Shown: in pieces, positions 54,031 through 64,000 of the stretch
How positions within the stretch are numbered: the first letter of the stretch is position 1
Layout: each line of letters begins with the position of its first letter
Made by a program: the position numbers and the translations under genes
Origin: Paenibacillus sp. PAMC 26794
GTDB taxonomy: Bacteria; Bacillota; Bacilli; Paenibacillales; Paenibacillaceae
Direction: 5' to 3'
DNA: 64,000 nucleotides
NCBI RefSeq assembly: GCF_000316035.1
Contig: NZ_ANHX01000004.1
Coordinates: forward strand, 248,001-312,000
The notes under the pieces: model-generated
What the model saw: the letters and a program-made list of their open reading frames with translations, nothing else
Told to the model about the DNA's origin: nothing
Databases searched by the model: none

Positions 54031-55335
54031 ATGGCAAATGAACAAAAGCTATCCCACAAGCTGCAAAGATTCGCAGGTAAAATTCAGCAAAATCGCTATA
54101 TGAGCGCTATTTCGAATGGGCTGATGTCGACACTTCCTTTTCTGATTGTCGGGGCGTTCTCAACGCTGTTTTCCGCACTTGCCTGGGAGCCTTATCAGAA
54201 CTTTATTGCGCCGGTAAAGGGAATTATTGGTTTGGCATCAACCATGACTACGGGGATTATCGCCCTCTATGCCGTATTCTTCATTGCTTACAGACTGGCG
54301 CAGTCCTTCGACAAGGACCCGTTGGTTCCCGCAGCGACTGCGCTGCTCTCCTTCCTAATCCTTACGCCGGTAGAGACTTTCGACAAAGTCCGGGCATTGC
54401 CGCTGCAATGGCTCGGCGCTCAGGGATTGTTTGTAGCCATGTTTGTAGGTTTGATCGCCGCGAGATTGTATATATGGATTGTTGACCGCAACTGGACCAT
54501 TAAAATGCCGGAGGGAGTTCCACCTACGGTCGTCAAAACCTTTTCGGGCCTTATTCCAGCCATATTGGTCGCCGTTCTTTTCGTTGTCATATCCGGATTG
54601 TTCATGCAAACCTCTTTTGTTACAGTCCATCAATTTATATATACCTATCTGCAAGTGCCGCTGGAAGGGCTGGGCGGATCACTGGGGGCCCTGATTATTG
54701 CGCTGATCATCATGCAGGCACTCTGGATGTTCGGGATTCATGGAGCCATTGTCACTTTGGCTATCGTTAAGCCCATCTGGATGAGTCTGGATCTTGCGAA
54801 CCTTGAGGCATTTCAGGCCGGTGCCCCGTTGCCAAATATTATTGGACTGGCGTTCTGGTACATCTATGCCAATTATGCACCCATGCTCGGATTCGCACTG
54901 TTGCTGGTCTTTCTCGCCAAGAGCAAGCAACTGCGTACGATTGGGAAACTTGGCCTGCCGGGGACGTTCTTCTCGATACATGAGCCCCTGATCTTCGGCA
55001 TACCGGTCGTTCTAAATCCGCTTTTGGCGGTTCCGTTTATCGCTTCACCTATCGTTTGCGCAGTGCTGGGTTATTTTGCAACCACCATCGGCTTGCTGCC
55101 GGCACCTATCGGAATATATCCTGCATTCGGAACGCCGATATTTGCTTTGGGATTCATTGAGGGCAGTTGGAGGCTTGCTGCTGCACAGCTTGTGCTCATT
55201 CCCGTTTGTATGCTGATCTATTATCCATTCTTCAGAATACTCGACAGACAAGCGCTGGAGAGGGAATCTGAAGCACTGGAGAATTCGAAACAAGAAGGGA
55301 CAGCCGGAATCAATGCCGGTGCAGTTACCTCATAA
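54031..55335 (+). CDS. PTS EIIC component, lactose/cellobiose type
   Basis: A 434-residue permease with about ten membrane helices. Lac-family EIIC features include MSAISNGLMSTLPFLIVGAF near the start, WMFGIHGAI in the middle and FSIHEPLIFGIPVVLNP with the Glu-Pro sugar-binding motif. It imports and helps phosphorylate a beta-disaccharide or beta-glycoside. Ribosome site caggaga precedes ATG 54031. The hairpin at 55353 follows, then the glycosidase genes. Confidence 0.93.
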   Translation: MANEQKLSHKLQRFAGKIQQNRYMSAISNGLMSTLPFLIVGAFSTLFSALAWEPYQNFIAPVKGIIGLASTMTTGIIALYAVFFIAYRLAQSFDKDPLVPAATALLSFLILTPVETFDKVRALPLQWLGAQGLFVAMFVGLIAARLYIWIVDRNWTIKMPEGVPPTVVKTFSGLIPAILVAVLFVVISGLFMQTSFVTVHQFIYTYLQVPLEGLGGSLGALIIALIIMQALWMFGIHGAIVTLAIVKPIWMSLDLANLEAFQAGAPLPNIIGLAFWYIYANYAPMLGFALLLVFLAKSKQLRTIGKLGLPGTFFSIHEPLIFGIPVVLNPLLAVPFIASPIVCAVLGYFATTIGLLPAPIGIYPAFGTPIFALGFIEGSWRLAAAQLVLIPVCMLIYYPFFRILDRQALERESEALENSKQEGTAGINAGAVTS

Positions 55336-55352
55336 GTGCGCATTAAACTCGT

Positions 55353-55377
55353 AAAACGGCGTTTACAACGCCGTTTT
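55353..55377. terminator. Hairpin between EIIC and DUF4038 genes
   Basis: Perfect inverted repeat aaaacggcgtt/aacgccgtttt. The T tail is short (TTTTC), so it is probably a partial terminator that adjusts expression of the two downstream glycosidases. Confidence 0.7.
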
Positions 55378-55408
55378 CTGTTATGACTCGCGAGAGAGGA
55401 GAGGTTGT

Positions 55409-56692
55409 ATGATCAAGCTTGAGATAGCGGAGAATAAACGTCATTTCATCAGCGGGGGGGCTCCGTTTTTCTATCTGGCCGATACAGTTTGGAGTGCATT
55501 TACCAATATCTCGATGGAGGAATGGAACTATTATCTGGACTACAGGAAAAGCCAGGGATTTAATGTCTTGCAAATTAATCTGCTACGGCAGTGGGATGCC
55601 AGTGGCAGTGACTTGAACCAGGAGCCTTTTGCCCGGTGTGAAGATGATGGTACTTATGATTTTTATTCGCTCAATGAAGAGTATTTCAAAAGAGCAGAGC
55701 AAATGGTGGAAAGAGCGGTGGACAAAGGGTTTGTACCAGCGCTTGTCCTGCTCTGGTGCAATTATATTCCCGATACCTGGGCGTCCAGAATCCGTGAAGA
55801 TAAGAAGATGCCACTGGATGCTGTGGAGCCGTACGTGCGTTATGCAGCGGACCGCTTCTCCAAATACTATCCAATCTATATCGTGAGCGGGGATACCGAC
55901 TTTCCGTCTGAACGGGCGAATGCATACTACCGGACCGCACTTCATGCTGTGAAAAAGTATAGCCCGGAGTGCTTGACCACCTTGCATATTCAAGGACGAC
56001 TTGCGGAAGTGCCAGCCGAATTCATAAACGATGGTGATTTGGATTTCTATATGTACCAGTCCGGCCACAATTCCCAGTTTCAGCCTACGGCCTACACCTT
56101 AGCTATCGAATTCAGCAGCAAGCCGGTAACACGACCAGTGTTAAACTCGGAGCCTTGCTACGAAATGATGGGGTACAGCCGTCAGAATTACGGCCGGTTC
56201 AGTCGTGTCGATGTGCGCAAGGCTGCCTGGCAAAGTCTCTTATCCGGAGCGGCCGCTGGTGTAGCCTACGGGGCGCATGGAATCTGGAGCTGGCACAAAA
56301 AAGGCAAGCGATTCGGAGTTACAGGAGAAGGGTTTGACAGCCCTTATGATTGGCAGGCCTCCCTCAAGTTTGAGGGGGCGTGGGATTATGGATTTGCTAA
56401 ATGGCTATTCCAAATGTACGGGCTGACTGATTTGCAGCCGTGGAACATTGTGCTTAAGAACACGGAAGAGATTCGGGCAGCGGCAACCGCCAGCATGTCC
56501 AAGGTCGCCATTTATATGCCTGTTAATACAGTGCTGAGGTTGGACGCGGACCTTGGTGAATACGAGTTTACGATTATCGACCTTGAACACCGCAGATTTG
56601 CGGCCGCTGTCATCACTGTTCAAGAGAAAACGACAGTTATAGATATGCATGATTTCGAAAGTGATGTTCTTGTAATGGGTGTGAAAAAATAA
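55409..56692 (+). CDS. DUF4038 / GH140-like apiosidase-type glycoside hydrolase
   Basis: A 427-residue TIM-barrel protein. The DUF4038 (PF13204, apiosidase-like) pattern is clear: FFYLADTVWSAFTNISMEEW, YRKSQGFNVLQINLL and ALVLLWCNYIPDTW. Likely catalytic acids are D162 in IVSGDTDF and E248 in VLNSEPCYE; GH140 uses an equivalent Asp/Glu pair. A small beta domain ends the protein. There is no signal peptide, so it acts in the cytoplasm, unlike the exported Bacteroides GH140. Ribosome site gagaggagagg precedes ATG 55409. Context suggests release of apiose from a PTS-imported glycoside. Confidence 0.8.
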   Translation: MIKLEIAENKRHFISGGAPFFYLADTVWSAFTNISMEEWNYYLDYRKSQGFNVLQINLLRQWDASGSDLNQEPFARCEDDGTYDFYSLNEEYFKRAEQMVERAVDKGFVPALVLLWCNYIPDTWASRIREDKKMPLDAVEPYVRYAADRFSKYYPIYIVSGDTDFPSERANAYYRTALHAVKKYSPECLTTLHIQGRLAEVPAEFINDGDLDFYMYQSGHNSQFQPTAYTLAIEFSSKPVTRPVLNSEPCYEMMGYSRQNYGRFSRVDVRKAAWQSLLSGAAAGVAYGAHGIWSWHKKGKRFGVTGEGFDSPYDWQASLKFEGAWDYGFAKWLFQMYGLTDLQPWNIVLKNTEEIRAAATASMSKVAIYMPVNTVLRLDADLGEYEFTIIDLEHRRFAAAVITVQEKTTVIDMHDFESDVLVMGVKK

Positions 56693-56702
56693 TATGAGGT
56701 GA

Positions 56703-58136
<1,434 letters not shown>

Positions 58137-58524
58137 ATCGGATTCAAAACCAAGCCCTTTTATTAAAGAGGGAAAACCAAATAATAGTTTATATATAACG
58201 AACTGTTAATATAAGTTTAGTGTAAAGCAAATTTTGAGTTAACTAGTGTAAAGTTCAATGAGACCTTCTCCTTTATCGCTTTATCGGAGGGTCTTTTTTC
58301 ATGAGTTAGATAGAGAAACCTAAGGCGGTTAGAGATCAAATGTTCAATCTCTTGGAAGGAAGTCTAATTTCAGAATTAGGCACTAGAAGAGGCCTCAGTT
58401 GGGCGAGTTATGAAGACATACAACGATGGTGTATACTATCCATAGGCATTAATTACCTTTACCTTGCTGAACGATATAGTCACAAAACCAATAAAACAAT
58501 CTTATGGACGGAGGACTCAAGTTT
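58137..58524 (+). other. Spacer after the sugar island
   Basis: It holds one terminator (58261-58298). A 63-residue ORF at 58340 lacks a ribosome site and runs into the next gene, so it is not called. Confidence 0.5.
58261..58298 (+). terminator. Terminator of the glycosidase genes
   Basis: Imperfect stem agaccttctcc/ggagggtct is followed by six T. Confidence 0.75.
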
Positions 58525-61446
58525 ATGTTGAAACAGCTTAAGCCATACAAGGTGTTACAGGAGCGCAGAATCGAAGAACTGAAATCGGATGCGTATCTGC
58601 TTGAACACCAGAAATCCGGAGCCAAAATTGTACTTTTGTCCAATCAGGACGACAACAAAGTATTCAGTATCGGTTTCCGCACACCTCCGGAAGATGATAC
58701 AGGGGTAGCCCATATTCTCGAACACTCCGTGCTATGTGGGTCCAAGAAATTTCCGGCCAAGGATTCTTTTGTTGAGTTGCTGAAAGGTTCATTGAATACA
58801 TTCCTTAACGCCATGACGTATCCCGATAAGACGATCTATCCGATCGCGAGTCGTAATGATCATGACTTCCATAACCTGATGGATATTTACCTGGATGCGG
58901 TATTGAATACAAATATTTATGAGAATGAAAAGATATTTCTACAAGAGGGCTGGAACTACAACCTGACCTCTGCTGACGATGAGTTAACCTACAACGGAGT
59001 TGTATATAACGAGATGAAAGGGGCCTTTTCTTCACCAGAACGAATGGTGCGCAGAGAAGTGTTGAACTCTCTTTTCCCGGATACCACATACTCCTCCGAG
59101 TCTGGTGGATTCCCGGAAGCTATCCTGGATCTAACTTATCAGGGGCTGCTGGATTTCCACACGAGATACTATCATCCTTCCAACAGTTACATCTATCTGT
59201 ACGGGGATATGGATATGGAAGAGAAGCTGCAATGGCTGGATGAAAACTACCTGAGTGCATATGATCGAATCGAGATTGATTCGGCCATTCAACTTCAACC
59301 TGCTTTTGCAGAACGGGTAGACACAGTTAAGACATACTCTGCGGGAAGTACGGAATCGGAAGTGGATAACAGCTTCTTGACCTATAATGCGGTGATCGGC
59401 ACAAGTCTGGACAAGGAACTGAACATTTCGTTCCAAATTCTGTTATACGCCCTTCTGAACGCTCCGGGAGCGGTATTGAAACAGGCTTTGCTGGATAAAG
59501 GAATTGCGAAGGACGTCTACGGTTCCTATGATGACAGTCTGTATCAGCCTGTGTTCACGGTTGGACTGAAGAAGAGTAATCTGGCGAGCAAAGAGGATTT
59601 CTTGGGAACGGTCAAAGAAGTGCTTGAGCGTGTGGTAAAAGAAGGCTTTGATCCAAAGGCGCTGCTTGCTGGAATTAACTCTTATGAGTTCAATCATAGA
59701 GAAGCGGACTATGGCAGAATGCCGAAAGGCCTGATTTACGGATTCTCCTCCCTGCAAAGCTGGTTGTACGATGAAGAAGCACCTTTTACTCATTTGGAAG
59801 CCAATGACGTATTTGCTGAACTGCGGACAAAAATGAACGAAGGTTACTTCGAGCAACTGATTGAGAAATATATTTTGCAAAACACACATACTTCTTTTGT
59901 GGCGCTTACCCCGGATAAGGGGCTGAACTCACGCAAGGAAGAAGCGTTGAAAGAACGTCTGAAAACTATTCAGGCTGGTCTTAGTGAGGAAGAAGTTCAG
60001 ACGTTGATTCAGAAAACGGAGGCACTCGCCGAGTATCAGAATACACCTTCAACCAAAGAGCAACAGCAGGTCATTCCGACGTTATCGATTGAAGATATTG
60101 AACCAAAGGCCTCTACGTTGCATCAAACGGTGAACCAGGTCGACGGCACAACCATTCTCCATCATAACCTGTACACCAACGGAATTGGTTATCTGAGACT
60201 GCTGTTTGATATTAAAGAAGTGCCACGTCATCTCCTGCCGTATGCAGGATTGCTCAAGAATGTACTGGGTTACGTGGATACTCAAAACTACTCGTTTAAT
60301 GAATTGTCCAATGAAATCCACATCCATTCAGGCGGTATTCATAGCGGGATTGGATCTTATGCTAACGCGCATAAGCACAATGAATTCAAGGCTACCTATG
60401 AGTTCAACGCAAAAGTGTTGTATGACAAGCTTGGATTTGCCTTTGATATGATCAAAGAAATCGTGTTCACGTCCCAATTCGATAATTCGAAGCGATTGTA
60501 TGAGATCATCTCTCAGATGAAAGGTAACCTGCAACGTAATCTGATCAATAGCGGACATTCTGCGGGAATTGGCCGGTCTTCGTCCAAACAATCAGCAGTT
60601 GCCGATTTCAGGGAAGCTGTAAGTGGTATCGCCTTTTACCAGTGGTTAGAGGATCTTCAGGAGAACTTTGAGGCTAGAAAAGAAGAGTTATCTTCCAGCC
60701 TGCAAGAGTTGACAGGGTATATTTTCAGACCAGAGAACTTGCTTGTTAGTTATACGGCCGATGAACAGGGGTATGAAGGACTGGAGCAAAAGGTATCCGA
60801 CCTGAAAGCGAAGCTGTTTACACATGAGGTTGCCAAGGAAGAATTTATGTTCACACCGGCTACTCATAAGGAAGGATTCCGTTCCCCTTCAGAGGTGCAG
60901 TACGTGGTGCAAACGGGCAATTATATCGACAAAGGATATCAATACACCGGTTCACTACGGGTCTTGCAGGGAATCCTGTCTCTGGATTACTTGTGGACCA
61001 ATATCCGCGCCAAAGGCGGGGCTTATGGCTGTATGTCAGGCTTCAGACGGAACGGAGATAGCTACGTTGCATCGTATCGTGATCCGAACCTGGATAAAAC
61101 GTACAAAGTATATGAAGAGATACCGCAATATTTGAAAGATTTCCGGGCAGACGAGCGGGAAATGACACGTTATATCATTGGTGCGATTCAGGATCTCGAT
61201 ACGCCGAGAACGCCTTATGGCGAAGGGGCATTCTCTCTCGAGTGTTATCTGTCGAATGTGACTGAAGCGGATCTGCAACAGGAACGTGACGAAGTGTTAA
61301 GCACGAAGGAAAGCGACATTATCGGTTTTGCTGAGCTCTTATCGGCCATACTTGAACAGCAGCAGCGCTGTGTGATCGGTAATGAGAACAAGATAGAGGA
61401 ACAGAAGCAAATGTTTGACGAGACGCTGGATTTAATTAAAAACTAA
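58525..61446 (+). CDS. M16C-family zinc metallopeptidase (PreP/insulinase-like)
   Basis: A 973-residue peptidase. The inverted zinc motif HxxEH is HILEH at 63-67, and the third ligand Glu lies in the ENEKIFLQEGW region. The length and the SVLCGSKKFPAKDSF and NAMTYPDKTIYP segments match M16C presequence-protease relatives, which enclose and degrade short peptides in one chain with two M16 halves. There is no signal peptide, so it is cytoplasmic. ATG 58525 is chosen because ggagg lies about 10 nt upstream; ATG 58504 precedes the ribosome site. Confidence 0.93.
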   Translation: MLKQLKPYKVLQERRIEELKSDAYLLEHQKSGAKIVLLSNQDDNKVFSIGFRTPPEDDTGVAHILEHSVLCGSKKFPAKDSFVELLKGSLNTFLNAMTYPDKTIYPIASRNDHDFHNLMDIYLDAVLNTNIYENEKIFLQEGWNYNLTSADDELTYNGVVYNEMKGAFSSPERMVRREVLNSLFPDTTYSSESGGFPEAILDLTYQGLLDFHTRYYHPSNSYIYLYGDMDMEEKLQWLDENYLSAYDRIEIDSAIQLQPAFAERVDTVKTYSAGSTESEVDNSFLTYNAVIGTSLDKELNISFQILLYALLNAPGAVLKQALLDKGIAKDVYGSYDDSLYQPVFTVGLKKSNLASKEDFLGTVKEVLERVVKEGFDPKALLAGINSYEFNHREADYGRMPKGLIYGFSSLQSWLYDEEAPFTHLEANDVFAELRTKMNEGYFEQLIEKYILQNTHTSFVALTPDKGLNSRKEEALKERLKTIQAGLSEEEVQTLIQKTEALAEYQNTPSTKEQQQVIPTLSIEDIEPKASTLHQTVNQVDGTTILHHNLYTNGIGYLRLLFDIKEVPRHLLPYAGLLKNVLGYVDTQNYSFNELSNEIHIHSGGIHSGIGSYANAHKHNEFKATYEFNAKVLYDKLGFAFDMIKEIVFTSQFDNSKRLYEIISQMKGNLQRNLINSGHSAGIGRSSSKQSAVADFREAVSGIAFYQWLEDLQENFEARKEELSSSLQELTGYIFRPENLLVSYTADEQGYEGLEQKVSDLKAKLFTHEVAKEEFMFTPATHKEGFRSPSEVQYVVQTGNYIDKGYQYTGSLRVLQGILSLDYLWTNIRAKGGAYGCMSGFRRNGDSYVASYRDPNLDKTYKVYEEIPQYLKDFRADEREMTRYIIGAIQDLDTPRTPYGEGAFSLECYLSNVTEADLQQERDEVLSTKESDIIGFAELLSAILEQQQRCVIGNENKIEEQKQMFDETLDLIKN

Positions 61447-61488
61447 GCGTTAGTCTCACTTATCTCCGATCGAATAGGTAGCAAAGCG

Positions 61489-61537
61489 AAAGGCACTTTT
61501 ATGAGCTGGTTTCAACAGCTTATAGAAGTGCCTTTTC
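61489..61537. terminator. Bidirectional terminator between M16C and XRE genes
   Basis: Stem aaaggcactt/aagtgccttt continues with tatgagctg/cagcttata; A and T tails lie on both sides of two convergent genes. Confidence 0.85.
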
Positions 61538-61596
61538 TAATGGGGAGGGACTGTCTCCATCCATATGATATGAGAATGTGTGACGCGCTGCGTTAT

Positions 61597-62304
61597 TCAA
61601 GTGACAGCGAGCATGTTGTATATTTTCAGGGTCCGCAGATCTTCCTTTGAGATTTTCAATTCATTATATAACTCCTGATTCTCGGGCAGCGGGGTTCTGG
61701 AGAATAACATTTTGAGGGCGATAGGCATGAAAGGTCTGAAGGAGACACCAGCCATCAGTCCCCATTTTTTCTCCGATTCCTGAAAAGACGCCAGAATATT
61801 AATATATAGATTCTCCAGCGGCGTGGCCTGATTTTTCAAAATCAGCGTGGTGAGTGTATCATAATGCTCGGTGTGGCCCCAATACATATTCTCGCACTCT
61901 TGGTAGTTCTCAAAGTCCTTCACATTCATATACATCACGGTGCGATAACGGTTGGCATCCGACTGAGCCATCATGTCAATGACACAACGAATGAGACTGT
62001 TGTTCCGCCCATCATAGAAGTAAGAATAGAAACGTGTGGAGTTCTTGAAGAAACTGGACGGGACCGCATTCATCAGGGGAGAAGCATGTCTTGGTTCTTG
62101 GTACAAGAGTTGCTCCACCTGAATGTTGAGCGCGTTCGCAATATGATGTAACGTGACCAGATCAAGTGTAATATCTCCGCTCTCATATTTGGATAGGGTG
62201 CCTTTGCTCTTGAAAATCTGATCCGCAAGCTGTTGAATGGTCAGTCCCCGCCACTTCCGAAAGTTTCGTATTTTCTTGCCAACTTCCTGATTGATATTGT
62301 TCAT
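61597..62304 (-). CDS. XRE-family transcriptional regulator
   Basis: A 235-residue protein. The N-terminal Cro/CI-type helix-turn-helix (about 8-64) contains LTIQQLADQIFKSKGTLSKYE. The remaining 165 residues are helical with aromatic clusters and no recognised ligand domain. It is divergent from the PatB-like gene, with 250 bp between the two starts, so it probably controls that gene. Ribosome site aaggaga precedes the ATG. Confidence 0.85.
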   Translation of the reverse strand: MNNINQEVGKKIRNFRKWRGLTIQQLADQIFKSKGTLSKYESGDITLDLVTLHHIANALNIQVEQLLYQEPRHASPLMNAVPSSFFKNSTRFYSYFYDGRNNSLIRCVIDMMAQSDANRYRTVMYMNVKDFENYQECENMYWGHTEHYDTLTTLILKNQATPLENLYINILASFQESEKKWGLMAGVSFRPFMPIALKMLFSRTPLPENQELYNELKISKEDLRTLKIYNMLAVT

Positions 62305-62554
62305 AACCGGTTCTCCTTATGCCAATGTTTCTTGAGAGTACGTGAAAATGATGAAAGTCATTCATGAAAATGATGTTATATGAGAAATATATCACTTTTT
62401 CGTCGAAATACCTATTCTGGAGAAACAATAAACTTCATTTGTTTCGTCAGAATAGATTGTATTGCATTTGATGCAATTTCTACGTCATGGAATAATAGAT
62501 ATCATACGACACGAACCGACAATGAAAAGTTGAGCAGACAGAGGAGCAGAAGCT

Positions 62555-63775
62555 ATGAAATATAACTTTGATGAGATTATTGACCGCACAGGAACAAATG
62601 CCATGAATACGGATGGTTTCCGTCAATATATTTTTAACGCCACAGAAGATATGACTTTTCCATTCAAAGATGAAGAATTCATTCGCATGTGGATTGCAGA
62701 TATGGAGTTCGCCACACCTCCCGAGATTCTGGATGCAGTCAAGCAGCGTCTGGACCGTAGAATCATGGGTTACTCTCAAGTGTTCGATCCTTCATATTAC
62801 GAAGCTGTTTCGAATTGGATGAAAAGATACTATGACTGGTCCTTCCCGAAGGAGCATTTGGAGACTTCGAACGGGATCATTCCCGCTTTATATGAATTGG
62901 TGGAATATATCTGTCAATCGGATGAGAAAGTACTGATCGTGACCCCGTCTTATGGTTTCTTCAAGTCAGCTGCGGAGCATAACAATCTTGAACTGGTGTG
63001 TTCGGATATGATCAACGAGCAGGGGCGTTACTCTATTGATTTTGAGGATTTTGAAGCCAAGGCCAAGGACGAAAAGGTAAGGGTATGTATTTTCTGTAAC
63101 CCGCATAATCCATCTGGACGTGTCTGGACAACGGAGGAGCTGCAACGTGTGGGTGAAATCTGCCTGAGGAACAATGTATGGGTCATTTCGGATGAAATTC
63201 ACTGTGATCTGCTGCGGACTGGCAAGAAACATACGCCACTCGCGAAGCTGTTTCCGGATACGGATCGAATCATTACATGCATGTCTCCGAGCAAAACATT
63301 CAATATGGCTGGTCTGATGTTCTCCAATGTCATCATTCCGAATAAGGAACTTCGAGACATCTGGCAGGCACGCCATTATGGTTTCAAAAACCCACTGAGC
63401 ATCGCTGCCACTCAAGCGGCTTACGAAACAGGTGATGAATGGCTGAAACAATTAAAAGGTTATTTAGACGCCAATTTCGCCTGCGTAGAACAGTATTTGA
63501 AGCAGCATCTGCCACTGGCCGTCTTTCACATCCCGGAAGCCACATATCTGGCCTGGATCGATATTTCGGCATATGCTCCCCATAATGTAAGTTTACCTTT
63601 ATTCTTCGCTGAGCAAGCGGGTGTATTGCTCGAAGATGGTCATATGTTTGTAGCCAATGGTGAGGGTTGCATTCGGTTGAATCTGGCTTGTCCCCGTTCT
63701 GTCCTTCAGGAAGGGTTGCGGAGAATTAGCAGTGTGCTTGTAAAAGAAGTCGAAGAGGTACCCGTTCAAGTCTAA
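62555..63775 (+). CDS. PatB/MalY-type PLP C-S lyase (cystathionine beta-lyase)
   Basis: A 406-residue fold-type I PLP enzyme. PLP lysine K247 is in SPSKTFNMAGL, with CNPHNPSGRVW and ISDEIHCDLL upstream and the WIADMEF start typical of MalY/PatB. The group cleaves cystathionine or cysteine-like C-S bonds and some members also regulate transcription. Expression is likely controlled by the divergent XRE regulator. Ribosome site is gaggagcag-like before ATG 62555. Confidence 0.9.
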   Translation: MKYNFDEIIDRTGTNAMNTDGFRQYIFNATEDMTFPFKDEEFIRMWIADMEFATPPEILDAVKQRLDRRIMGYSQVFDPSYYEAVSNWMKRYYDWSFPKEHLETSNGIIPALYELVEYICQSDEKVLIVTPSYGFFKSAAEHNNLELVCSDMINEQGRYSIDFEDFEAKAKDEKVRVCIFCNPHNPSGRVWTTEELQRVGEICLRNNVWVISDEIHCDLLRTGKKHTPLAKLFPDTDRIITCMSPSKTFNMAGLMFSNVIIPNKELRDIWQARHYGFKNPLSIAATQAAYETGDEWLKQLKGYLDANFACVEQYLKQHLPLAVFHIPEATYLAWIDISAYAPHNVSLPLFFAEQAGVLLEDGHMFVANGEGCIRLNLACPRSVLQEGLRRISSVLVKEVEEVPVQV

Positions 63776-63925
63776 ATTCATCAAGTCATCACGCAACAGC
63801 GAGGTGGCTTTTTGTGATGAGTGTACGGAATGCAGCAAGAACAAGGTGTATTTCTAGGTGAACTTATACCCTGATGCGCAATTCTGGTCTGCTGTCCCCG
63901 GTTATGTTAAAATGGTGGATAGTCT

Positions 63926-64000
63926 ATGAGTTGCATGACATGCGGCTCTCAGAAGGAAGAGCCCAGTAGTTGGGCTGCACGAAACTGCATTCACCAGGGG
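63926..64000 (+). CDS. Start of an unidentified Cys-rich protein (cut by window edge)
   Basis: From ATG 63926 the frame stays open for 25 codons to the edge and begins MSCMTCGSQKEEP. A ggtgga motif sits 7-8 nt upstream. The paired Cys (CxxC) suggests a metal site. There is too little sequence to name a family. Confidence 0.4.
   Translation, partial: MSCMTCGSQKEEPSSWAARNCIHQG

Noticed and set aside
58340-58531. A 63-residue ORF before the M16C gene
   Set aside because: No ribosome site, and it runs into the start of the peptidase gene in another frame.

Overview
The window reads as chromosomal DNA of a spore-forming Gram-positive bacterium, most likely a Paenibacillus or close relative. Supporting signs are the ylmH-divIVA-T box-ileS-lspA-ylyB gene order, strong AGGAGG ribosome sites, a PyrR-attenuated pyr operon, a yteA homologue, a YjcZ-type small sporulation protein and LL-diaminopimelate aminotransferase. 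No insertion sequence, integrase, phage module or CRISPR array was seen.

Region 1 (1-9760) is core genome: the end of ylmH, divIVA, a T-box leader plus an odd GC-rich spacer, an ileS of the long eukaryote-like class, a DUF5665 protein, yteA, lspA, ylyB/rluD and dapL. Region 2 (9793-13470) is a five-gene membrane operon (UbiA-type prenyltransferase, HAD phosphatase, two small EmrE-like proteins, GT-C-like membrane protein) that looks like a complete lipid-linked pentose pathway. A YhgE/Pip protein converges on it. Region 3 (16567-26117) is the pyrimidine operon pyrR-B-C-carA-carB-pyrF-E behind a PyrR attenuator; it lacks pyrP, pyrK and pyrD. Region 4 (26275-33620) is an ABC operon: two ATPases, a lipoprotein adaptor, a large FtsX-like permease and a solute-binding lipoprotein.

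Region 5 (33858-44730) is mixed: initiator tRNA-fMet and tRNA-Ile2, a MidA-like methyltransferase, a secreted hydrolase in an AT-rich patch, a frameshifted small secreted ORF, a nitrilase-like protein, tiny membrane proteins, an MFS transporter, a LOV-domain histidine kinase, a NucB-like nuclease, a stress protein and tRNA-Leu.

Region 6 (44804-58300) is the most striking part, a sugar-use island. On the minus strand lie an isomerase, a split transketolase and an FGGY kinase. On the plus strand lie a LacI regulator, a LicR-type regulator whose EIIA domain sits in another frame, a Lac-type PTS (A, B, C), a DUF4038/GH140 apiosidase-like protein and a GH1 6-phospho-beta-glucosidase. Isomerase, kinase and split transketolase match the known non-oxidative D-apiose route, and DUF4038 is the apiosidase fold. 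I infer a PTS-fed pathway for apiosyl-glucosides. Region 7 (58525-64000) holds an M16C metallopeptidase, an XRE regulator divergent from a PatB/MalY-type lyase, and the start of an unidentified Cys-rich gene.
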